DNA of 64,000 nt, from contig NC_084599.1 of the NCBI RefSeq assembly GCF_033807715.1, positions 806,001-870,000 of the forward strand, written 5' to 3'. The position numbers and the translations under genes were made by a program. Numbering within the stretch: the first letter of the stretch is position 1; each line of letters opens with the position of its first letter. A model generated the notes under the pieces. The model made no database searches. It had not been told where the DNA came from and worked only from the letters and a program-made list of their open reading frames with translations. Of the stretch, positions 1 to 13,163 are shown piece after piece. This DNA comes from Cololabis saira (lineage: Eukaryota > Chordata > Actinopteri > Beloniformes > Belonidae).

Positions 1-852
1 GCGCCGCTAGGGATTTTGGGCCCCATGAAAATAATCTTTACTGGGCCCCCCAACACAGTGGCGAAATTTGTTGATGCTATTTTACATACAATGCATTTTA
101 TTGGTATTTTTGACTATCATTACCATATTTGTGAAAGAAGAGCAACATGACAGTAGGGGGAAGAACTGAGCACTCTGAATACAATGGAATTCATTTTGAT
201 TCATTTATTTGCTGCAACACTGATTTTTAAATTGGAAATAAACTCTTCCATGAAAAAATAGAAATTATAATCAGTGGAGAGAAAATCTGGAAATGTAAAA
301 ATCTCAGCAAAAACAAAACACCATCAAAATACAAAATGGTCATATATGATTTCTCATCGTTTATGTAGAACTTAATATATGAAAGAATGGCAAATATATA
401 ACGTTGCCGACTGAGTCAAGTTTCCTTTTGCAACCTTTCAATCACTGGTCCTTGCTCAACTTTTCTCACCAAAAGTCCAATGCCGAGCCTTCTCACGTGC
501 AAAATCACTTATCAGGTCTCACCAATATGTAAACTTCTCTGATTGGACTGAGAGCGGTCACCCCAGTCTGTTGCACACACCACAGATTTTCCCCTCTGTT
601 TTTACTGCACGTCTTCTATTTAATTTTTTAAAAGGGTTTATGCTTTTTAAACCATTAAAATTGTTCAAAATTACTTTTTTCATTAATTTTAATTATTTCC
701 CATAACAGATTCACCTTTGTATTGTTTTGAGACTATAGTAAAAATGTATCACAATTATTATTATTTCAACACACACAGCTGCTCACCTCCTTCCTCATGT
801 GGGGGGACTGGGGCTGGTTCAGGGGCAGGGGGAGTTGGGGGCTGACAGACCG

Positions 853-873
853 CTGCTGCTGCTGCTGCTGCTG
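853..873. repeat. (CTG)n microsatellite
   Basis: Seven uninterrupted CTG units lie inside the candidate transposon. No open coding context makes this a polyglutamine or polyleucine tract. Confidence 0.8.
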
Positions 874-1276
874 CACTTGACTCTGTTCAGAATGAGGCAT
901 CATTTTGACAGGGGGGAGATCAACTATTATTGAATGAGAACAGCTTGATAAATGTTTGACTGGATTTATTATTTCACTAATATAGCAGTAAATGAGAAAA
1001 GTGAGCTAGCTTATAGACCACAGACAGGGACAAAGTTAATATTCCGTAACTTTCCACCACAACTAACAAACCCACCTTTTTTTCGGAAATACCGGGTGAA
1101 ATACTGTCGACCCTTCAACTCTCTCTCCTCTCTTAATTTATTTTGTTTTCTTTTTTGGCTGCCTGATTGTTGAGGAATGATGCCTCTCCTCCTCCTGCAG
1201 CTGTGACGCTTTGACAAACCGCACGTGCGCTACCTGCAGCTAATCCAGTCGGACTGAACCATTTTACGTAAATAGA

Positions 1277-1304
1277 GGGGGGGGGGGGGGGGGGGCTGGG
1301 GGGG
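1277..1304. repeat. Poly-G tract
   Basis: A run of about 19 G is followed by CT and another G run. It is G-quadruplex-prone and lies just inside the right part of the candidate transposon. Confidence 0.8.
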
Positions 1305-1737
1305 CTGCAGGCGTTGATGTTTCCAAAACAAATAAAGTTATTGTTACCAGGGCATTGAAAATAAAACATTTGTGATTATATGTTATTTAATAACTTAGTG
1401 TCATTATTTTTCTTTATTATAATTTTGATCATCATTAGGGGCCTCTCTGGGCCCCCCTCAATCATGGGCCCCTATAATCCGTATCCTTTACCCCCCCTTT
1501 TCGGCGCCCCAGATCTCTGGTGTATATACACATATATATATTTATACCACGGTCTGTGTGAATACTCCATTCTTATTGGCTGGCAGGTTTACTTTAAAAG
1601 TGATAACCTACACCTAGAAAACAAGTTGGGTCAAATTGCCTGATATCTTTAATATCATTGCGCTGGATCAACTGCCAGGTGGTAACCGCGGCAACAGAGA
1701 TTCAGAGAAGAAGATCCGGCTACCGCAGGACGGAGAC

Positions 1738-1935
1738 ATGAGTGATTTTGTAATTTCCTTTTATTTATTTGAGAAATTTAACAATTTCAATGACTGGGAT
1801 GCAGAAGAGGAGAGAAAAGAAACTAGCCGAGCGGAGCTGAGCGGACTAGAATATCTCCTGAAAAACGTATCTCTGGTCCGTCCTAGTTACTGGAGAATCA
1901 ACACTGTGTCCATTAAGGACCTTATGGGACGGTAG
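1738..1935 (+). other. Small unassigned ORF (65 codons)
   Basis: An ATG at 1738 opens 65 codons ending at a stop at 1935. The product is charged, with a DAEEERKE run, and resembles no family I recognise. There is no neighbouring exon, splice context or poly(A) signal that would support a host gene. It may be a chance ORF or a decayed transposon fragment. Confidence 0.15.
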
Positions 1936-2165
1936 TGATTGTTCCAGGTATTAGTCAGACCCTTAGGTGTTACCAAGGAAACTGAGTTATGGCTTGTTAA
2001 AAAACTTATACCAGGTTCCAACGGCTGCAGACGAGAGATGAAATAGTCCGCTCAGCCGCTCAGCTGTGGCTTGTTATAAAACTAATGATTTACACTGAAA
2101 ACACATTAAAGCATGAATAACTGATTTCATATTTATGTTTTTTGGTAAGTGGCCGTGGTATAAGC

Positions 2166-2303
2166 GGGATAATGCCCTTCGAGGTGTCCATTAACAGAAA
2201 TATATTGACTTTGCGGAGGCAAACCGCCGCCCGCTTTGCGTCGGACGTTCACTCCCCAGCGTCGTCCATATATGTTAATGTACACCTCGTCGGGCATTAT
2301 CCC
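2166..2303. repeat. Imperfect 31-bp inverted repeat (hairpin/MITE-like)
   Basis: Arm 2166-2196 begins GGGATAATGCCC. Arm 2273-2303 is its reverse complement with 3 mismatches in 31. The loop is 76 bp and GC-rich. The compact palindrome is typical of a foldback or MITE end pair, but no clear target duplication was seen. Confidence 0.6.
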
Positions 2304-2639
2304 TTAGATATATATATATGTGTCTCCGAAGTTTTGGTCTGTAATGTACATACACACACATCAGCCTGTTTCTGGGTAAAAGCTAAAAGGTTTTTTTCAC
2401 AAAGTGACCAGAGCTACTGCAATATAAGGAGTGTAGTAGAGGGAGAGACTTGTTTGAAACCTCAAAAGGTCTCAAGAGCTGCAATGTTTTTAGTTTTTCT
2501 TTTTTTTTGTAGCTTAGCAACAACCGGTCTGATGACATCACATATGTCTCAGTATGGGAAATGGAGGAAGGTTCCCAGCCAACAGCTCAGTGTCTGGGGT
2601 GCAGAGACGTGTCTCTCATGTTGACAGGTGCCGCAGCCC

Positions 2640-4430
2640 CTCGCCTCGGAATATTGCATACAGAACATGAAAGCCAAGGAGAAGGACTTTGGAGCAACGT
2701 TCCTGCAGCCACGTCCTCACAGAGCACGTCATAATTAACTTCCAAGACTCCTGCTTCTCTTCATCAGTGGTCAAAGCGCCCACGTTTTCTGCCAGTGCTC
2801 TCACATTCTCTACGATGGGTGGGACAGAAGCTGCCTGCTCTACATCTCATGCCTGCTCTATTTCTTTAGCATCTTGGCTTCAACCCATTTGGACACGGGG
2901 AGTTTTTGAGCATTACTTAGTCCACTTTTCCCATTTGCAAAAAACAGCATTATAACAGATGTTTAAAAGTGCTAAATTAACCAGCAGATCGCCTTCAGCT
3001 GCATAGCATCCAAACAAATGTAGAAAAGGCTTGAAAAATTGCTGAAATAAGCTCGGTAGGCACTCCTGCCTCGGCATTCGAGGATTATAATTAGTTCACT
3101 GTATGGAACAATGCAAACCACACTTACTGCTCATTTGATCAATAACACACCGAAGTCAGAAGTAAATGTCAGGAAACCCTCTCACTATCTGCAATAACAT
3201 ACTGTTCCTCTGTTCTCTTGTAAACACAAGCTGCAGACAATTTGCAGCTTGTGTCAGTCTGCTCTATTTTTGACTAGTGTATTACTTTTTGATCGATCTC
3301 ACACACACACTCACACACTGATACAACCATCTGCGACAGTAATGAGCATGGCTGTATGCTGCCTCCTGCAGTATCAATCTTCCTGTCTACATATGTCTTG
3401 CAGAGACAGCAGGCAGAGGAAAGCCTTTATGGTCACCAAAGTGTGAATTAATTAGCACCGTGTCCGGAGGTTCTCATTCACTTTTCTTCAATATGTCAAG
3501 CTCTATGATCTAACAAGGCCTGAAGCAGATGAATAGCTGAAACAAAGTCACTCTCTAGCACATCCTTAAATTGTCCTCCAGTGCATGAGCTGAATCTGAA
3601 AGAAGGCGATGAAAGACACACATGTTTTTATGTTTTATTTTATTAATTAAAGCATATTGGCCTCCGTTTATTCTGGGAATGTATGCATAGAAACAGAGGC
3701 AGATGCAAACCATAGATATTGCCCCTCATCTTTTTATGTTCTGTCACTGATGTCCTTTCTTAACATTATTACATGAACATAATGGTGATTATAATATTGA
3801 ATGAATGTGGCAGTCTGTAGGTGTTCATAACCGTCAGTATTTACTCTTTGAAACTGTGACACTCAGTTTGGAGAAATGTGGATTCATCTCAGGGTTTACC
3901 CAATTAAGCTTTTCCAATTATGTGTGTTTATAACTGCCTCTCTCTGGGAGAGACTAAATTTTTCTTTGATTTTGTTCCGTGTCGGTAAAGTCGAGACATT
4001 CAAACACATGCAGAGTGTCTTGATACATGCAGATGGGACCATCTGTTATCAAAACGGGGACTCGTTGAAGCAAGGAAAAGATCTCTGGCAGAAAGCACTT
4101 CAGTGAATGTTGTGCATCTGTAATTATTCTTCACGGCTGCGGCCATGAGCGCTGGGACTTCCTGCATGAACACTGGAGTAACCTTTGATGCTTCCGCACC
4201 AACGACAGCTGGGAGTGAGGCCATTGTGTTTTCAGCTTGGTGCTTGAGAATGTCATGTTTCTGAAATGTTGTCGTATTTGTTAGAAATATTTACTGGGAC
4301 TAAAGGACGCACTGTTTGGAGTGTGATGGTCAAGAATGGGCTGATGTTCTGCAGAAAACTGTTTTGTGGATTTATTCAGCACAAAGTTGGAGCCGACCAG
4401 AAGTCTGTGACCTTGCTTCGGACTTGGTTG
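2640..4430. other. No gene or repeat recognised
   Basis: Read on both strands. Open frames are short and without recognisable motifs, and only a short CA run near 3300 stands out. Confidence 0.5.
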
Positions 4431-4433
4431 CAT

Positions 4434-5606
4434 AATAGGGCTTCGTCGCCAAGTTGCATTCTGGGATGCGGCAGACATGTTGGCAGGCTGGTGAGTGTAA
4501 ACCAGCCCCCCAATCTCGCACTCAGAAGGAACGCCGATTTTTTCCAGTGGCCAGCCACGGTACTGCAACAAAAAATCCCATGGGGCCCAGAAAGCTTTTT
4601 TCCCATAGACCGCAATAGTAAAAGAGAAGCCTCTAAAACTGTTCACAGGAACCTCCAGCTGTAATCACCGGCAATTACTAATCTTTGTATTCTATATTTT
4701 TAAGTCATGGACTTTATATCCGTCAAAAATGTTTTATAACGGCCAGAAAAGTCAAAGAAAAGTCTCTTTCTGGGCGTGACGTCACGGCCGTGTCGGTGCC
4801 ATTGATGTTGCCCCGGGGCATGATGGGAGGCCCCAGAGCATCATGGTCAACTGCGCATGCTCTATGGGCCCCTTAACGCGGAAGTAAACCCGGAAATCAG
4901 GAACTCATTTCGGCGTATGCGCTGAGTGAGCAAATTGCATTGAAATGAATGGGCGGCCATTTTCGATGTTCCATCCAGTTAATATTATAGATCCATGGTG
5001 TAAACAAACAGCAGTGTAGTAGCAGTGTGCTAGCACCAAGTGAACAGACGGAACGCGAAAAAAAAGATGTTAAAATGCTGGAAAGGAACTGGAATTTACC
5101 GGGATACCTTAAACAAGGAAGCCAGGGAGCGGTATATGGAGAAAATAATGATTATTAACGGTTTGGATCCATATGAAATCCCTACTAAAGAGTGGAGCTC
5201 TGACTGCTGCAGTTCTGCACAACTGACGTCTTCGGCTAGCTTGTTTGCGGTGTGAACGGCTGCACTTCAGAGCAGTTCCGTTGTTATAAGTTGTTGGAGT
5301 CTCATGTGCAGTTCACAAATGGAGCTTCAGATCAAAGCCGGCAAACAGTGGGAACACGGTTATCTGGTCAAAGGTAAACTGCGCTCCATTCTAGCAACTG
5401 TTAGTGCTTTATTTGTAGCAGCATGCGCACGTGTGCTTTTAACTAGGTGTTACAAAAGTGAAGTTAAGCTATATAAACTAATATTCAGATGTTATACTTT
5501 ACTGTCATATACATAAATGTCATTTATAAGGTCCGAAGTGCAGCTACGTTAGCTTCCAACATGGTGGCTCCGCCAAGTGATGACGTCAAGGCGACCAAGC
5601 CCTATG
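4434..5606. mobile_element. Decayed TIR DNA transposon (ISL2EU/Kolobok-like guess)
   Basis: The left end reads ATAGGGCTTCGTCGCC. The right end (5591-5606) is the reverse complement of ATAGGGCTTGGTCGCC, a 16-bp TIR with one mismatch. An internal open frame (5040-5255) resembles the N-terminal part of a fish transposon protein. At about 1.17 kb it is too short to be autonomous. The superfamily is inferred only from that protein fragment, and the target duplication is not clear. Confidence 0.5.
5040..5255 (+). pseudogene. Fragment of a transposon-encoded protein
   Basis: The frame opens at a GTG (5040), with the first ATG at 5067. It contains EARERYMEKI and LDPYEIPTKEWS, which I recognise as resembling a conserved N-terminal block of fish DNA-transposon proteins that also carry YqaJ-type nuclease or SWIM domains. 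The downstream block around 5290-5380, with a YKLLES-like string, looks like the continuation in another frame. No catalytic domain remains. Family assignment is from memory and uncertain. Confidence 0.4.
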
Positions 5607-5609
5607 ATT

Positions 5610-8290
5610 TAGACAGTTGGAGGCATTTTAAATCCATATGGAAACTGTTATGATAGTATATCCTGAAATGAGAAAACTGCAAATAAAGACGGAGCAAAGA
5701 TCCTTTCATGTACTTTGACTTGTTTGTTTGCATAGTATGAAAGTAAGATATGTCCTATTTTTTTCTAATTTTTTCTTCAGTTCATTTCCTACACCTGATT
5801 ATACATATCAGGTCTCCCCATATCCAAGAAAGACTTTGTGAAGTTAAGCTCTTACGACTCTGTACTGTTTCCACTCCTTTTTACGACTCTTAGAAATGAG
5901 GGTACCCAGTGATGAGACACTTCAGTTGGTATTTTGTCCAAGGATTTGTCCTTGAGGTGTGCAAAAATACAGAATTCTCATCAGATTTTCAGGAGATACA
6001 GCACTCCTGGCAGTGACAAAGCTGTCTCCATAATTCTCAGCATCTTAAAAAGCATTGAACCATCAGTAAGATAAATAAATAAAAAAGATCAGGTAGGGTT
6101 TCAAAGGCGAACAAAAACCAGCTTTGAAGCTTAACTGATGAGACCAGTGAGGATGCATCAAGACGGGGATAGAGCACATCAATACACTCCACCTGAGCTG
6201 AACCACATTTAAACACACAGATAGAAGTGATAGAATCTGCAGGATCTGGTAATGATTCTCTACCACGTACACCTAAACCCCAGATATACTGTTTACACTA
6301 TATTATCGATCAACTTTAATTGAAGTGACTCTGTTCATTGTAACTCAAGATGACGCGTCTTTTGTTCATCTCCTGGTAAACTGGTGCAGTTTGTGTAATG
6401 CTTTCATCTTCACGTGTGGAATGAGGGTGCATTATCCTCTGCTATGAGACCTGCATCAACAACAGCCATATACTGTACATATGTCACCTGTCGTCCTCTT
6501 CTTCCGCAATATTTTCTAATTACCAATTTTGCTGTCTATGTTGAATTTGGGGTGTTTTCAGACCCAGAAGTGTGATGTGCTGTTGGTCTGCAGGCACGAA
6601 AAGCTCATTGTCTCAAAAGCAACATAGCTGCCAGATGAACTCCGTTTCAGCTCCAGCCCTCCAGTATTTTATTGCTTCTGTTTTTTTGTGAGTCCCCTGA
6701 GTTAATGTTCATCCTGTTGTGATCAGTGTTTCACTAAGTTGTGTTGATGAGTGGGAAAAAAAGCGGATTTGTCTTATTCCCTCCAGTAAGGCGCTACATT
6801 AGCAGGAGTCTTCTTCTTTGTAAATCCAGGCTTGTCTGAGTTTCTTTTTTTTTTCAAAGTAAACCCAGGGACTGGGCACACGCATGCAGTAGAGGCTTCC
6901 TCTGATGGGTCTGCTGGCGCTCTGTAAAATGTGATAATGTCAAGCCCAGTGTCTGAATATGCATGATACTTTGCCTTGGGCTCCTGTTATTCCTGGAGTG
7001 TGGAATTGCTCTCAGTCCATTCACCTTATGCTGTCATCAAAAAGCAGCTCATATGAGATGAGAGGCTCTTGTGCAGAATCACTCTCCGGTGATCTGGACG
7101 TCCGTCTAACTCGGAGACGATTTGCTCATATCATATCATTAAACATGGGCAACAATAAGCTGATGAGACCGTAGTGGCCAAGATTCAGCCAGGACTTGTA
7201 TTATGTTTCCAGCAGCTCATTCAGGGTTTGACAGGAAACTTTCACATCACAACCGTCTCAGATATTGGCTTAACATGATAACATTCTTTATTTGAAACAT
7301 TAAGTCTTATTTAATCATGTTAACTTGATAGAGAGGCTGATATGTTACAGAGATCCTGCAGTATATAAAATAATCCCAACTTTTACATCAACTGGGCAAA
7401 AAATTTACTGTACTTTTAACATTTGAACAATTAAATCAGTGTAATGTCCTTAAACTGTGTAAGGGTTTATATCCAGAAGATTAGTCAATAGATCTTTTTT
7501 AAGTCTTCGACTAAAAATGTTTAATTTATTCATATAGTTTGAAAGTGATGGATGTCCTCAGCTTGTTCATATATATTTGACATAACATCAGATGAACATT
7601 TATGACTATTAATGTGAAATGTAGGTTGTTTGATGCAAATGTTTTAATAGCTTAAATAAAAACCTAATTGTCATGATTAAATTTGCAAACATGTGCATGC
7701 TGAGATGTGGCTCTGAACTTCTATGACATCTGGAGGTGAAATCACAGCTGGATAACCACCTGAACTTTGACCTGACATGGGCCTTCTAATTCCACCGTCT
7801 TACATCCCGGTTTTCATGTTCTGGGTCCACAGAAAAACCCGGTGCTTGGACAAAGTTTGACATGGACGACCAAATGACAAAGAATTTGCAGCATCTAATC
7901 AAATACAACCCCAACTGAAAACGTTTTAATACCTCTATAAAATGTAAATAAAAAACAGACTGCACCTTTTTGCAAATATCATACACTCATATTTAATTCA
8001 AAATAGGATATATAAAACATATCTTTGTTTAAACTGTTTAAATGTACTACTTGACTCTCCTTTTAAACAACACCGAGCAGGCTTTTCACGTTAAAAAATA
8101 ATTAATTCAAATTTTAATTAAAAATAGTTAAATAATCTCTGAAGAGAGCTAAATATATTAATATCAATGGTTTATTGATAATAATTGATACTCAAGTAAT
8201 ATCCAATATATATTAGATTGTCATATAATGTAAAGTAGCAAGTCCAAGATACACCCTGTAAGTCTCAACTTGCATTGGAAAGGAGAAGGC
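5610..8290. other. No gene or repeat recognised
   Basis: AT-rich, apparently single-copy sequence. No open frame exceeds about 75 codons with recognisable motifs, and no RNA gene signature was seen. Confidence 0.5.
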
Positions 8291-8299
8291 TTTCTGAGC

Positions 8300-8690
8300 A
8301 AAGGTGAGCTGTTGAGCTGTTCTAAAAGCTGGAGGGAAATGTGCCGTAGGTTAGCGATGCATTTATCACATGTATGAATGCTGGCAAAACGGTAATAGGT
8401 ATAGCTTTGATGAGCGTGGTAGGTATGGAGTGTAGCTGGCCGGTATGAGGACAGCTACAAGCCAGGGGGTCGCTCTTACTGAGAGGTAACATGCAATGAA
8501 GGAGGCGCCGTTGACCTGGGAAGACAGTGAACATCCAGCTGCAGTGGAGGTTAGTGGATCCTCAGCCTTAGTAGGGGCGAGGGGCTGGAGAGGATGATGC
8601 TTCCTACGCAGACCATAGCTGGTCGTCTGCGAGCAGCTCAGAGAACCAGCTCCTGACACATATATATTTCTCATTTTAGATCCTAACATG
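8300..8690 (-). pseudogene. L2/CR1-type reverse transcriptase remnant
   Basis: On the reverse strand the translation includes IPTTLIKAIPITVLPAFIHV and INASLTYGTFPSSF. These match the segment just before the first RT motif of L2/CR1-type non-LTR polymerases (PTTLL..I......I..IINSSL..G..P..FK). No YADD motif remains and the fragment is bounded by unrelated DNA. It differs from the L2 family at 17.8-23.1 kb, so it is a separate, older insertion. Confidence 0.5.
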
Positions 8691-8735
8691 TGATATGTTT
8701 TCTATGTTGTATTGTGAACATCATTCAAGGTTTTT

Positions 8736-8956
8736 AATTGAATTTTATTTATTTACATAGCGTCTATTACAACATAAGTTGTCTCTGCAGGATATTTCCA
8801 GAGACCCAAACCATGATCCCCGAGCAATTATTACATAAACAATGGCAGGTAAAAACTCCCTTAGTGGGAAAAAACCTCAAGCCAAACAGTGGCAAGAAAA
8901 ACTCAGCTTTAGGAGCGAAGAAACCTGGACCAGGACCTGGATCATAAGGGGGGACC
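8736..8956 (-). mobile_element. L2 3'-end fragment
   Basis: This is the reverse complement of the L2 tail seen at 22.85-23.1 kb: the GGTCCTG...TTCTTCCC block, the GGAGTTTTT.CTTGCCACTGTTTGGCTT-like block split by substitutions, and AATAAAATTCAATT at the end. It is a strongly 5'-truncated, diverged copy. Confidence 0.75.
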
Positions 8957-8959
8957 TTG

Positions 8960-9944
8960 GCATAGCAGGAACAGAAAGAACAGATGGAGGGAATGAAGAA
9001 CAGATATGGGTTGATGAGATTTTTGTTAACTTCTAACACTGCACGCCAAGTGCTTTAATTAAAGAAACATAACTCTCAATAGTTGGAAATAATATATGGC
9101 CGTCATGCCTGTAGATTGTTTAGTGTTGCAGGTCCTCACAACGTAGGAAGTTTCTCTGTCAATGGAAAACTTTATGTGTATGTCTTCTTGTAACCTCTGT
9201 GGGTAGTAGCAGGGGAGTAGACCTTTATCTTTGTGGCTTCATTTTGAGGTACCATTCTATCAGCTGTATGCGGTTATTTTAATTTTTGTTTATGCTCTTG
9301 AGCACAGGCTGAGCCTGGACGTTAGATATCCCTTGTGCTGTACTTTACCGTGCTGCATCAATTCATGTGCTGTGTTACATAACTTAACTACATGGTTTAT
9401 GGCTTATTCATGAGGCCTATTTTGGCCCAGAACCAGAATCTCTCCAACTCTCCAAAAGCCCAGAGGGGAAAAACAGGCGAGCAGGCGGGTGAGATCTCTG
9501 GCTCAGACAGAATTACCACTTTACTGAACGAAAAAGTGAAAATGATCTTTGCCGCCTGCTCTGCCTCCTCCATCCACCCGTCTGACCAGCATTTCATTTT
9601 CTCGCCAGCTTGATCTGTGCATGCGCCCGTGGGGATGTGTGGGAGTGCAAGTGCTGTAGTGCTAGGAAGGCAACAGTGCCACTCTGGATGTCGAGATGCC
9701 TTTTTTTCAAAGCTTGAAAACCAGTTTTGCAAATTATGCTACCAATCTGGGTGGGACAGGAGTTGGCTGAGAGGCTGTGTCGCTGGTGTGTCACTGAGAA
9801 TACAGTGTAGGTTGTCTGTGAGTGTGAGAGACCAGGGGGAAAAAAAAGCAAAGGTAGCGTGTCACAGCAGAGCCCTCTGCTGTTTGACTCACCAACTACA
9901 CACTATACGCTCATGCCTCTTATGAGCTGTGTAACCAATTATCA
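8960..9944. other. No gene or repeat recognised
   Basis: Several overlapping short frames on both strands, none with recognisable motifs. Confidence 0.45.
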
Positions 9945-10137
9945 GTCAAGTTTATTACGGCCTGAGCACTGAGGGTGCGAGGACCCTATTGTATCTGTAG
10001 TGTTTATTAAGGCCCGAGGACTGAGAGTGCAAGGACTCTATTGTATCTATAGTGTTATTATGGGCATGCCAAGTAATGGCATGACATATTGCAATCGTCC
10101 AGAATGGCCAAATGGACAATGTTGCTAGCATTTTTCT
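9945..10137 (+). repeat. Family A repeat, left portion
   Basis: Two degenerate units of about 53 bp (GGCCTGAGCACTGAGGGTGC... and GGCCCGAGGACTGAGAGTGC...) lead into the family A monomer start TTATTATGGGCATGCC. The monomer is interrupted at 10138 by a hAT element and resumes at 11174. Confidence 0.75.
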
Positions 10138-11173
10138 ATGGGTGTAACAATATATCGTGCCTTGAAATTTCGCAATACAAAAACGTCACAATACGTGTCG
10201 TGGAGGTTACAAAGTGTATCGCGATATTGGGTTATTAATATTAATCTATTGTGATGACTAGAAACGCGCATCCGACCGCGCGTGCCGGCTGCGCCTCGAC
10301 CCGTGAACCAAAATCTTCCTCCGCTCAGAAGAAACTAGTCCCGTTTTGCGGTCCCGATCACGGGACTCTTGGGGGGTTTTGAGTTCTGGACGTTTAAGTT
10401 TGGTGTAGAGTTAAGCCTTACCTTATTAAATTAAACCTTTTTCGGGTTGTGAGTAGGATAAACACGGCGGCAACTTCTGCTGAGATGGAGAGTACTTTAA
10501 TGTCCCTCAACAGTGTAGGATTTTAGAACATCAACACCGCACCTAGTGCTGTATCACTCCACCCAATCTAAAACATATTAACAACTACAGATAAACTGAC
10601 TAGTGTCATTATAGTCCCTAATTTACAGAATATAAAGAATATATTTATAAAAGAATGAACCCTGAATTACCAAAATAACCTTCTTAACAAAAATAAATCT
10701 CCTCTTACACTTATAAGGTGAGCATGAATCAATCTGTTTTATGATGTAAAATTGTATGTATTCATTTACTTTTATTTATTTATTTCATTTTAGTTGTTAA
10801 ATTTCTGGAAAAGAAAAGAGTCAAATCATACATGAGAGAAACTATTCAGTTTGTGGCTAAATTTTTTATTTGTATGAAACTGAAGATCATAATGCAAACC
10901 TGACATTTACTTTTAGTTCAGTTTTTGGAAAATGGTGGGCCTGGCTTTCTCTTTAAAACTTAAACAGTTATTAAGCATTACAAACTGTACAACAGCAAAT
11001 GCACAGCATTGTTTTGTATTTTGTGTCTTTCAAATAAAAGACCATTTTTTCTAGTCATATGTTCCTCATGCAAGGTTGTTAAAAAAATACTGCTATAATA
11101 TCGTTTCTTATCATTATCGTGACCTCAATATCGTGTATCGTATCGTGAGATTAGTGTATCGTTACACCCCTAC
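10138..11173. mobile_element. Non-autonomous hAT-type element
   Basis: An exact 8-bp duplication, ATTTTTCT, flanks the element (10130-10137 and 11174-11181). The ends are inverted: GGGTGTAACAATATATCG on the left and, on the reverse strand at the right, GGGGTGTAACGATACAC. An 8-bp duplication and these termini fit hAT elements. At 1036 bp with no transposase-like frame it is non-autonomous. Joining the flanks recovers the family A sequence seen in other copies (GCTAGCATTTTGCTAACA). Confidence 0.85.
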
Positions 11174-11291
11174 ATTTTTCTAACACGCTAAAGTCCCAAA
11201 AGTCCCACTGCGCACCAGCGGGTGTACAGCATGACCCCGCTCTGATATGGAAAAAAAAATCCTTCAAATATAAAACACGCTGGAGAAAAAA

Positions 11292-11292
<1 letters not shown>
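11174..11292 (+). repeat. Family A monomer, resumed
   Basis: Continues the monomer (CACCAGCGGGTGTACAGCATG, then a run of A). It stops at the TTC tract that received the Tx1 elements. Confidence 0.8.
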
Positions 11293-11322
<30 letters not shown>

Positions 11323-11350
11323 CTTCTTCTTCTTCTTCTTCTTCTTCTTC
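11293..11350. repeat. (TTC)n microsatellite, 5' flank of Tx1-A
   Basis: A 58-bp CTT/TTC tract lies directly upstream of the first Tx1-clade element. The same repeat occurs between the two elements and after the second. This fits Tx1-clade lineages reported to insert into TTC repeats (Koshi-like). Confidence 0.9.
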
Positions 11351-11492
11351 CTGTGAGAGGAGTGTGAGTGGAAGAGCTGAGAGTGGATGGTGATTTTTTC
11401 TATTTTCTGTCCTTTGTTCTTTCATGTTTTGTTAGTGGTGTTTGTGTCAGTTGTTTAGTGTTGTGTTTGGTTAGTTTTATTTAAGTTTGTAG

Positions 11493-13162
<1,670 letters not shown>

Positions 13163-13163
<1 letters not shown>

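Larger units (their letters stand above)
1..1513. mobile_element. Candidate DNA transposon with GGGGCGCC-type ends (left end cut by window)
   Basis: The window opens with GCGCC, then GGGCCCCATGA and GGGCCCCCC motifs. The right edge (about 1430-1513) has these motifs in inverted order and closes with GGCGCCCC. This suggests degenerate terminal inverted repeats about 1.5 kb apart. Nothing between them resembles a transposase. The interior is AT-rich with a short CTG run and a long G run. The superfamily cannot be assigned and the left terminus lies outside the window. Confidence 0.35.

Noticed and set aside
4000..4664. Overlapping 74-132 codon ORFs on both strands as a host exon
   Set aside because: No recognisable motif, no splice-supported continuation, and the right part overlaps the left end of a decayed transposon.
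9397..9925. Overlapping ORFs on both strands near 9.4-9.9 kb as a gene
   Set aside because: Opposite-strand frames of similar length, low-information sequence and no domain; equally likely by chance.
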